From contig DQHP01000155.1 of assembly GCA_003524435.1 (NCBI GenBank), forward strand, positions 4,968-14,843: a stretch of 9,876 nucleotides of DNA. The letters are read 5' to 3'. Every line of letters begins with the position of its first letter. The stretch's first letter is position 1. The DNA comes from Microbacterium sp. Lineage in GTDB: Bacteria; Actinomycetota; Actinomycetes; Actinomycetales; Microbacteriaceae. This document shows positions 1 through 6,300 of the stretch, piece by piece. The notes beneath the pieces are model-generated. The model was not told the DNA's origin and searched no databases. It saw nothing but the letters and a program-made list of their open reading frames with translations. The translations under genes were made by a program, and so were the position numbers.

Positions 1-29
1 TGAGCCTCTCTCGGGCAGCAGGCGCGGCG

Positions 30-515
30 ATGAAGGGCGAGGAGGGCGTGACTCACGCCCGCCCCGCAGCAGCGGAACTCGTCTATGCGGAGGACATGCA
101 CGTCGGGCAGCGAGTCGAGTTGGGCAGCTATGAGGTGACTGACGCCGATCTCGTGGAGTTCGCCTCGGCGTGGGACCCGCAGTGGTTCCACGTAGACAGC
201 GAGGCAGCCGAACAGGGTCAGTTTGGCGGACTCATCGCCAGCGGGATCCACACACTCGCCATTCTCACCCGGCTGACGTTTGAGGCCGTCGGGTACCGGT
301 GGGCCATGATTGCGGGCAGGGGCTTCAAAGAGCTGAGGTTTCCCCGGCCGGTGCGACCGGGCGACGTGCTGACGGGCGAGGTGGTGCTGAGTGATATCGC
401 GTTTGACGATCGCGAGCGAGCGCTCGTGACGACCCAGAGCACACTCGTGGAGCAGCACGGCAGGCCCGTCCTCACTGTGCAGCTCGAGGCGTATGTTCAC
501 GCCCGCCCGCAGTGA
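30..515 (+). CDS. MaoC-family hotdog-fold acyl dehydratase
   Basis: A 161-residue single-hotdog protein of the MaoC / (R)-specific enoyl-CoA hydratase family. Members add water to, or remove it from, acyl-CoA-type thioesters in the cytoplasm; the substrate here cannot be read from sequence. The hydratase signature is visible: Asp49-Pro50 followed by His54 (D-P-Q-W-F-H), the Asp/His pair with the family's five-residue spacing, then F-G-G-L-I-A-S-G-I-H-T (65-75) leading into the central hotdog helix. The R-P-V-R-P-G-D stretch (106-112) is also typical of the family. The start is uncertain. ATG at 30 has only a weak upstream purine run. A GTG at 48 has GAGGAGG only two bases before it, too close for a normal Shine-Dalgarno. 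Both starts keep the conserved V-Y-A-E-D entry. A TGA at 1-3 could be the end of an upstream gene, but this cannot be tested in the window. Family certain, substrate unknown. Confidence 0.9.
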   Translation: MKGEEGVTHARPAAAELVYAEDMHVGQRVELGSYEVTDADLVEFASAWDPQWFHVDSEAAEQGQFGGLIASGIHTLAILTRLTFEAVGYRWAMIAGRGFKELRFPRPVRPGDVLTGEVVLSDIAFDDRERALVTTQSTLVEQHGRPVLTVQLEAYVHARPQ

Positions 516-657
516 TCTGGCAGGAGCGCAAGGCCGTGAAACTCACCCCGTTGGTTCTCGCAGCCAACGTGTAGGTCAGCGGGCGATCCTGCGGTTGGGG
601 GGTTGGCCAGCCGGGTTACCTGGGCTGACGCATCTGCGTGCAGACGGCTGCGCTGCA

Positions 658-732
658 AACGTTCGACAACGGAGCGATTTCCAGCCAGCTCTCCGAACGG
701 ATCGAACGTTGGAACACGGAGATCGCTGGCTG
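658..732. terminator. Two competing hairpins between convergent genes
   Basis: This lies in the 237-base gap between the MaoC gene (+) and the lipoprotein gene (-), about 20 bases beyond the lipoprotein stop. Hairpin B pairs 682-695 with 717-732: 14 base pairs, interrupted only by a two-base bulge at 723-724, with a 21-base loop. Alternative A pairs 658-666 with 702-710 (9 bp) and 670-674 with 691-695 (5 bp). A and B share 691-695, so they exclude each other. No T-run follows on either strand, so if this is a terminator it is of the T-poor type common in actinobacteria. It might also be an RNA-stability element. The rest of 516-752 shows only a 6-bp stem (549-554 with 564-569) and no convincing gene. 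Confidence 0.45.
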
Positions 733-752
733 ATGAACACAGCGTGGGATGG

Positions 753-1256
753 CTAGCGGGCCGCCCCGCGCAGGCTGCCTGTGACGGGGCCGGCCGGATC
801 GATGAGCACGCAGTTCACCGTGTGGTCACCGAAGTCGTTCCAGCCGGTTTCCGTTGGGGTGAGCGTGTAGAAATCGAGCTCAGAGTCGTAATAATCGATG
901 CCAACGAAATCGGCGAACAGCGCGGTGCACCGTTCATCGCTTTCCTGCTCAATCACCTCGGCTTCGGGGAACCCAGTGCCCGCAAGTTCGAATTCGCCGA
1001 AGACCTCCTCATCGTGCACCTCGGAGCATGGAACAACGGGGACGTCGAAAACGACAGAGTCGCTTGTTTCGTTCAGGCAGTCGCCCACGGTGATGTCGGC
1101 GATGTCTGCCTGGGTTTCCTCGGGGGCAGTCGGCGTCTCGTCGGGGTACACGGCGGTGACCGGGAAGATGCTGCACCCGGCGAGCGCTGGCAGCAGCAGG
1201 AGCGTGGTGCATGCCGCGCCAATTGCGACGCGGGTACGTGGGTGCTTCGCGAACAT
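753..1256 (-). CDS. Septum_form-type secreted lipoprotein
   Basis: A 167-residue predicted lipoprotein. The N-terminus has a basic stretch (H5-R9), a hydrophobic segment (about 10-24) and the lipobox L25-A26-G27-C28, so the mature protein should be anchored by Cys28 to the outer face of the membrane. An acidic Thr/Pro linker (about 38-54) precedes a domain with conserved cysteines C60 (V-G-D-C), C77 (V-P-C), C110 and C149 (V-N-C). With the C-terminal W-x(3)-G-D-x-x-V-N-C and T-G-S-L-R-G patterns, this matches the actinobacterial 'Septum formation' family (Pfam Septum_form), whose biochemical role is poorly known; the four cysteines could form two disulfides. The ATG start has GAAGGGA about seven bases upstream. 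The AT-rich stretch near 1300-1318 contains TAGAAT on this strand, a possible -10, but no good -35 is visible. It appears monocistronic, separated from the symporter gene by a terminator-like hairpin. Confidence 0.85.
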   Translation of the reverse strand: MFAKHPRTRVAIGAACTTLLLLPALAGCSIFPVTAVYPDETPTAPEETQADIADITVGDCLNETSDSVVFDVPVVPCSEVHDEEVFGEFELAGTGFPEAEVIEQESDERCTALFADFVGIDYYDSELDFYTLTPTETGWNDFGDHTVNCVLIDPAGPVTGSLRGAAR

Positions 1257-1331
1257 CGTTCGGTCCCTTCGTGCCCTCGCACGCGCGCGGGCAATCGTCT
1301 ATTGCGCGAATAATTCTACCGGCACGCAGAA

Positions 1332-1392
1332 GAGTGCTGCCCCTCTCTGCTGGTGACACGAGCTGTATCGATGGCAGGGAAGAGCAGCACTC
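1332..1392 (-). terminator. Hairpin terminator of the symporter gene
   Basis: Arms 1332-1350 and 1374-1392 form an imperfect 19-bp stem. The outer nine base pairs (GAGTGCTGC with GCAGCACTC) are perfect and three of the inner ten positions are mismatched or wobble. The loop is 23 bases. It starts 20 bases beyond the symporter stop and lies before the lipoprotein promoter region. On the minus strand the stem is followed by TTCTGCG, so only a very short T-run. This fits an actinobacterial T-poor terminator. Confidence 0.6.
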
Positions 1393-1412
1393 CGGGATCG
1401 GCTAGTGAGCGA

Positions 1413-2828
1413 CTACCTTGCGGCGGTGGTCTCCTCTGCAGTAACTGCTGCGTCATCCTCATCGGTGTCGGTGTTGTCGAACGCGAGGCCCTGGCGGGGC
1501 GCGTTGTAGAGCCCCTCGTCGAGGATGCCTTCGCGCTTGGCGACGATCGTCGGAACGAGTGCCTGGCCTGCGACGTTGACGGCGGTGCGTCCCATGTCGA
1601 GGATGGGGTCGATCGCGAGGAGCAGGCCGACGCCTTCGAGGGGCAGGCCCAGCGTCGAGAGGGTGAGGGTGAGCATGACGATCGCGCCGGTGGTGCCCGC
1701 GGTGGCGGCGGAGCCGACGACCGAGACCAAGACGATCAGCAGGTACTGCACGAAGTTCAGCTGGATATCGAAGAACTGTGCGACGAAGATCGCGGCGATG
1801 GCCGGGTAGATCGCGGCGCAGCCGTCCATCTTCGTGGTGGCTCCGAAGGGAACCGCGAAGGAGGCGTAGGCGCGGGGCACGCCCAGGTTGCGCTCGGTGA
1901 CGCGCTCGGTGAGGGGCAGGGTGCCGATCGATGAGCGGCTCACGAAGCCGAGCTGCACGGCGGGCCAGACACCGGTGAAGTACTGCTTGATCGACAGGCC
2001 GTGGGTCTTGACCAGGATCGGGTAGACGACGAAGATCACGAGGGCGAGGCCGATGTAGACGGCGCCGGCGAACCAGGCGAGGGATGCGAGTTTCTCCCAG
2101 CCGTACTTGATGACGGCTGATCCGATGAGGCCGAAGGTGCCGATCGGGGCGATGCGGATGATCCACCACAGCACGCGCTGGATGATCTTCAGCAGCGACT
2201 CGGTGAAGACGAGGAACGGCTCGGCCTTCTTGCCGGCCTTGAGAGCGGCGATGCCGACGACGGCGGCGACGACGATCACCTGCAGGATGTTGAAGTTCAC
2301 CGAGGATGCCACAGCTCCTGCTTCAGCGTCGAAGGAGCTGCTCACTCCGAGGCCGAGGAAGTTCTGCGGGATGAGGCCGAGGAGGAAGTTCCACCACGTG
2401 CCGACCGTGTACGGCTCGCCGGGCTCGAGGCCGGCGCCTGCGCGGGATCCGGGCTGGATGACCAGACCGAGGATGATGCCGATCGATACGGCGATGAACG
2501 CGGTGATCGCGAACCAGAGCAGCGTCTGACCTGCCAGGCGCGCGGCGTTCTGCACGCGGCGCAGGTTCGAGATGCTGGCGACGATCGCGGTGAAGATGAG
2601 CGGGACGACGGCCGCGCGCAGCAGCGTGACGTACGAGCTTCCGATCGTGTCGAGGGTGGCGGAGAGGCCGTTGGGGGTGTCGGCTGTCGCACCGAGCTGG
2701 CGTCCGATGAGGCCGGCGGCGATGCCGAGCACCAGGGCCGCGAGGATCTGGAAGCCGAATGATGTCAGCAGTTTGCGGACGGGGCCGCGGGTATCGGGTG
2801 CCTTTTGGGCGCGTGCAGTCGTGCTCAT
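1413..2828 (-). CDS. DAACS-family dicarboxylate/amino acid:cation symporter
   Basis: A 471-residue integral membrane transporter of the glutamate/aspartate-dicarboxylate symporter fold (GltP, DctA, TcyP relatives), expected to have eight membrane helices and two re-entrant hairpins. Visible family marks: the first helix after residue 20; the HP1 motif S-R-S-S-I-G-T-L-P (297-305); the TM7 motif K333-M-D335-G; and the TM8 motif D411-M-G-R414-T-A-V-N418-V-A-G-Q422. D411, R414 and N418 match the substrate-binding residues D394, R397 and N401 of archaeal GltPh. The arginine argues for an acidic or dicarboxylic substrate; a TcyP-like cystine role is an alternative. Two positions are odd: the usual Asn of NMDGT is Lys333, and the usual Asp after the TM8 glycine is Gln422. 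The ATG at 2828 is chosen over an in-frame GTG (2849) and ATG (2840) because GGAG lies four bases upstream and the protein then begins M-S-T-T. The upstream 120 bases hold an AT-rich patch at 2866-2881 but no clear promoter hexamers. Confidence 0.9.
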   Translation of the reverse strand: MSTTARAQKAPDTRGPVRKLLTSFGFQILAALVLGIAAGLIGRQLGATADTPNGLSATLDTIGSSYVTLLRAAVVPLIFTAIVASISNLRRVQNAARLAGQTLLWFAITAFIAVSIGIILGLVIQPGSRAGAGLEPGEPYTVGTWWNFLLGLIPQNFLGLGVSSSFDAEAGAVASSVNFNILQVIVVAAVVGIAALKAGKKAEPFLVFTESLLKIIQRVLWWIIRIAPIGTFGLIGSAVIKYGWEKLASLAWFAGAVYIGLALVIFVVYPILVKTHGLSIKQYFTGVWPAVQLGFVSRSSIGTLPLTERVTERNLGVPRAYASFAVPFGATTKMDGCAAIYPAIAAIFVAQFFDIQLNFVQYLLIVLVSVVGSAATAGTTGAIVMLTLTLSTLGLPLEGVGLLLAIDPILDMGRTAVNVAGQALVPTIVAKREGILDEGLYNAPRQGLAFDNTDTDEDDAAVTAEETTAAR

Positions 2829-2832
2829 GGTT

Positions 2833-2836
2833 CTCC
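2833..2836 (-). promoter_or_regulatory. Shine-Dalgarno GGAG deciding the symporter start
   Basis: On the minus strand GGAG is followed by AACC and then the ATG ending at 2828. The two further in-frame starts (2840, 2849) lie at or upstream of this site and have no comparable site of their own, so the start at 2828 is favoured. Confidence 0.55.
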
Positions 2837-2929
2837 ACATCAGGCGCACTCCGGACGCGCGCCACGGATTTAAACGTTAGACGCGAAGATTCATTCCCAC
2901 GCATGTTGTGACGTTGCGTGACGCGGCGT

Positions 2930-2967
2930 TCTCTACGAGGCGTGTCGCTCTCTACGAGGCACGTCGC
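2930..2967. repeat. 19-bp tandem duplication at the regulator gene's 3' end
   Basis: Two adjacent 19-base copies, 2930-2948 and 2949-2967, differ at only two adjacent positions (GT versus AC at 2942-2943 and 2961-2962). The second copy contains the last codons and the TAG stop of the XRE regulator gene (2952-2954). The first copy repeats the same stop and tail just outside the gene. It looks like a slippage duplication past the stop, with no effect on the protein. Confidence 0.75.
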
Positions 2968-3224
2968 TTCGGTGCGGCCGCCCCGCCGAACATCTCTGAC
3001 GTGAGCCCATCGAGGAAGTCGCCGGGGTCGGTCTTCAGTGCCTCGGCGACGCGCACGAGCGTCTGGACGCTGAGCATCGCGCGCCCCGATTCGTAGCTGC
3101 GGATGTTCGACGAATCGATGTCGCTGAGCACCGCGAGCTGGTCTTGGGTGAGGCCCCGGTCCTTGCGGGTCGCAGCGATCTTCGCCCCGATATGGGCAGC
3201 TGCGTCGGAGGGGATTCGGGCCAC
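2952..3224 (-). CDS. XRE-family HTH regulator, C-protein-like
   Basis: A 90-residue protein that is almost entirely one Cro/C1-type helix-turn-helix domain (about residues 11-72): I-G-A-K-I-A-A-T-R-K then L-T-Q-D-Q-L-A (25-31), the recognition-helix region S-S-N-I-R-S-Y-E-S-G-R (38-48), and V-Q-T-L-V-R-V-A-E-A-L (53-63). A short basic tail, K86-R-R-A-S, ends it. It should bind palindromic DNA as a dimer. Size and position resemble the controller (C) proteins that time type II restriction-modification genes: it is divergent from the Type ISP gene, with 90 bases between the two starts. The inference is that it represses or times that operon and itself. The start is GTG at 3224, fixed by an in-frame TGA two codons upstream (3228-3230). 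No Shine-Dalgarno precedes it, so translation may be weak or leaderless. A general regulator unrelated to the neighbour remains possible. Confidence 0.85.
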   Translation of the reverse strand: MARIPSDAAAHIGAKIAATRKDRGLTQDQLAVLSDIDSSNIRSYESGRAMLSVQTLVRVAEALKTDPGDFLDGLTSEMFGGAAAPKRRAS

Positions 3225-3249
3225 TGATCAAGCGTCGGAGATGTCTGTG

Positions 3250-3305
3250 ACTTGTGCCAGGGTTAACGCACCCGGGTACAAGTACCTTCCCGGGTTTTTC
3301 CCTGG
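3250..3305. promoter_or_regulatory. Palindrome-rich operator/promoter between regulator and Type ISP gene
   Basis: Between the two divergent starts several symmetric elements are nested: ACTTGT (3250-3255) with its inverted copy ACAAGT (3278-3283); GGTAC-AA-GTACC (3275-3286); CCCGGGT twice (3271-3277 and 3289-3295, 18 bases apart); and CCAGGG (3257-3262) mirrored by CCCTGG (3300-3305). A possible plus-strand promoter is TTGTGC (3252-3257) with TACAAG (3277-3282), but the 19-base spacer is long and the hexamers are poor. If that promoter is right, the central palindrome covers its -10 and bound regulator would block transcription. The symmetry is seen directly; the operator role is inferred. 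Confidence 0.45.
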
Positions 3306-3309
3306 GAGG
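3305..3309 (+). promoter_or_regulatory. Shine-Dalgarno deciding the Type ISP start
   Basis: GGAGG is followed by five bases and then ATG at 3315. A GTG at 3309 in the same frame overlaps the site itself and is therefore unlikely to be the start. Confidence 0.75.
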
Positions 3310-3314
3310 TGCAC

Positions 3315-6300
3315 ATGGCCGAGGTGCCATTGGTTGCAGAAGAACTCGATGCGCATCTGGCTGAATTCCGCGCGCTCGCGGACAGCACGCGCATGGCTGG
3401 CAACTATCTCGAGCAGCTGGCGCGGCACTACCTGACGGTCGAGCCGCTGTGGGCTGACCAACTGGGAGCGGTCTGGCTCTGGAAGGACTGGCCCGGGCGC
3501 GCCGGCAAGCCAGACACCGGTATCGATCTCGTCGCCGAGATCCAGGGCGGCGGTCTTCTGGCCGTGCAGGTCAAGTTCTTCCGCGAAGAGCATCGGATGC
3601 AGAAGGGCGATCTCGACTCGTTCTTCGAAGCCCTCGGAAGGGAGCCGTTCACCGAGGGGCTGGTGATCGACACCACCACAGCTTCGTGGTCGGCGAACGC
3701 TGAGGAGGCGCTCAAGAACCGCTCGAAGCCGGTCAGGCGCATCTCGCTCGATGATCTGCGTCATAGTTCGGTCGATTGGTCGACATACGAGCTGCTGAAG
3801 CCGGAGGTTGCTCCGGGGCGTCACGCGATGAAGATGCTCCGCCCGCATCAGCACGAGGCGATCCGCGTGGTGATGGACGGCCTCCCCATTGGTGGTGAGC
3901 AGACTCGCGGCAAGCTCATCATGGCCTGCGGCACGGGCAAGACATTCACGGCGCTGAAGCTCGCCGAGCGCTGGACGGTCGAGCGTGCAGGCGGCGCCTC
4001 GACTGTGCTCTTCATGGTGCCGTCGCTGGCGCTGCTGCAGCAGTCGCTGGAGGAGTGGTCGCGCGAGCGCGATCCGGAGCTTGGTTTCCGTGCGTTCGCC
4101 GTCGGGTCGGACACGAACATCGGTCGTCGCAAGAACGACGACCTCACGAGCGTGATGCTCGAAGATCTCGGGGCTCCGGCGACAACCGACGGCACGAAGC
4201 TCGCGGCGCTGCTCGGCGACGTCGACGAAGAGCACGAGGGCATGACGGTCGTCTTCTCGACCTATCAGTCGATCGACGCGGTGGCTGAGGCGCAGCGGCT
4301 GCGCGGCGACACCTTCGATCTCGTCATCTGCGACGAGGCGCACCGCACAACTGGCGTCACGCTCGCGGACGAGAGCGAGTCGCACTTCGTCAAGATTCAC
4401 GATAACGCCGTGATCCCGGCATCCGCTCGGGTGTATATGACGGCGACGCCGCGCATCTTCGCGCCCGAGGTGAAGAACGCGGCCTCTCAGAAGTCGGCCG
4501 AACTCATCTCGATGGATGACGAAGACCTCTACGGCAAGGTGCTGTACCGGATCGGGTTCGACGAGGCCGTCCGCAAGGGGCTGCTGACCGACTACAAGGT
4601 CGTCGTGCTGGGCATCAGCGAAGACGAGATCGTCGAGACGCTGCAGCAGGAGCTCGCGCAGGAGGGGCGCGAGCTCGCCGTCACGGACGTCGCGAAGCTC
4701 ATCGGATGCTGGAACGCGCTCGCCAAGCGCAACGCCGGAGCCGTCGCCGAGGGCTTCAGCATCGATGCTGCGCCCATGCGGCGCGCCGTCGCCTTCGCGA
4801 AGGACATCGACACCTCGAAGGGCGTCGCCAGCGACTTCACCGCGTTGGTCGAGGGACACCTCTCGAACATCGAGAACGACGACGAGACCGATGACCTGAC
4901 GGTTGAGGCCGAGCACGTCGACGGCACGATGAATGCCACTCAGCGCGGTGAGCTGCTCGACTGGTTGAAGGCGGCGCCCGAAGAGGATCAGTACGGACGC
5001 CCCGTCGCTCGTGTGCTCACGAATGCGCGTTGCCTGAGCGAGGGCGTTGACGTTCCGAGCCTGGATGCGGTGCTGTTCCTCAGCCCGCGCAAGAGCCAGG
5101 TCGATGTTGTGCAGGCGGTCGGGCGCGTGATGCGTCGGGCCGAGGGCAAGCGGCTCGGCTACATCGTGCTGCCGATCGCGATCCCCGCGGGCGTCTCGCC
5201 TGAGGAAGCGCTCAACGATAACGAGCGGTACAAGGTCGTCTGGCAGGTGTTGCAGGCGCTGCGCGCCCACGACGAGCGCCTCGATACGGCGATCAACCAG
5301 GCGGCCTACACCGGGCGGATGCCGGAGCAGGTGCTGATCGAGCGCATCAGCCTTGCTTCGACGAAGCCGCGGAAGCCGTCGCCGTTCGGGAACGAGACGG
5401 GTTCCGGGGAGGGCGGCTCGAAGCCGGATGGCCCCGTTCACTTCGCACCCACCCTGCCCGGTCTCACATCGACCGCTGAGGCGTGGAAGGACTCGGTCTA
5501 CGCCAAGCTCGTCAACAAGGTCGGCGACCGCATGTACTGGGACGACTGGGCCGGCGACATCGGCCAGATCGCCCAGCGCTTCATCGCCCTGATCGCCGTG
5601 CACATCAACGCCGACGGCAACGATCGCGCGCCGTTCGACGGCTTTGTCAAGGCGCTGCGCGCGACCGTCAATCCCGATGTCACCGAGGCAGAGGCGATCG
5701 AGCTGCTCGCACAGCACCTCATCACGAAGCCGGTGTTCGAGGCGATGTTCCCCGACGGGTCGTTCACGCAGGACAACCCGGTCTCGCTCGCGATGGAGCA
5801 GGTGCTCGCGACGTTCGATGAGAACGCGGCGTTCGCACGCGAGCGCGAGCCGCTGGATGCGTTCTACGGCAAGGTCACCGAGAAGATCCGGGGGCTTGAG
5901 ACCGTGGGCGCCAAGCAGCAAATGCTGGTCACGCTCTACGACAAGTTCTTCTCGAAGGCGTTCCCGCTGCTGGCGGATCGGATGGGGATCGTCTTCACGC
6001 CGGTCGAGGTCGTCGACTACATCTTGAGGTCAGCGGATGCTGCGCTGCACCAGCACTTCGGCAAACGACTGAGCGACGAGGGCGTGAACATCCTCGAGCC
6101 GTTCGTGGGGACGGGAACGTTCCTGACGCGGCTCATGCAGACCGGGCTCATCAAGCCGGAAGACCTTACCCGCAAGTACACGCAGGAGCTCTTCGCGAAC
6201 GAGATCGTGCTGCTGAGCTATTACATCGCGGCGGTGAACATCGAGAGCGTGTATCGGGAGCTGTGCGCGGAGAATGGGATCGAGCCAGCGGATGGTGGAT

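Noticed and set aside
549..569. CGTTGG/CCAACG hairpin after the MaoC gene
   Set aside because: Only six base pairs, with a nine-base loop and no T-run; too weak to call a terminator.
516..752. Minus-strand frame staying open through the convergent gap
   Set aside because: It shows no start, no ribosome site, mixed third positions and no recognisable family. It may be chance or a very old remnant.
603..1313. Plus-strand frame across the convergent gap and opposite the lipoprotein
   Set aside because: The minus-strand lipoprotein has a signal peptide, a lipobox, family cysteines and a ribosome site; the plus frame has none of these.
1459..2169. 236-codon minus-strand frame inside the symporter gene
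   Set aside because: It is the +1 shadow of the symporter and is Arg/His/Pro-rich.
3228..5921. 897-codon open frame on the minus strand
   Set aside because: It lies wholly opposite the nuclease and helicase part of the Type ISP gene, whose motifs are clear. Long antisense frames are expected opposite GC-rich coding DNA, and the translation is Arg/Leu/Asp/Val-rich with no family signature.
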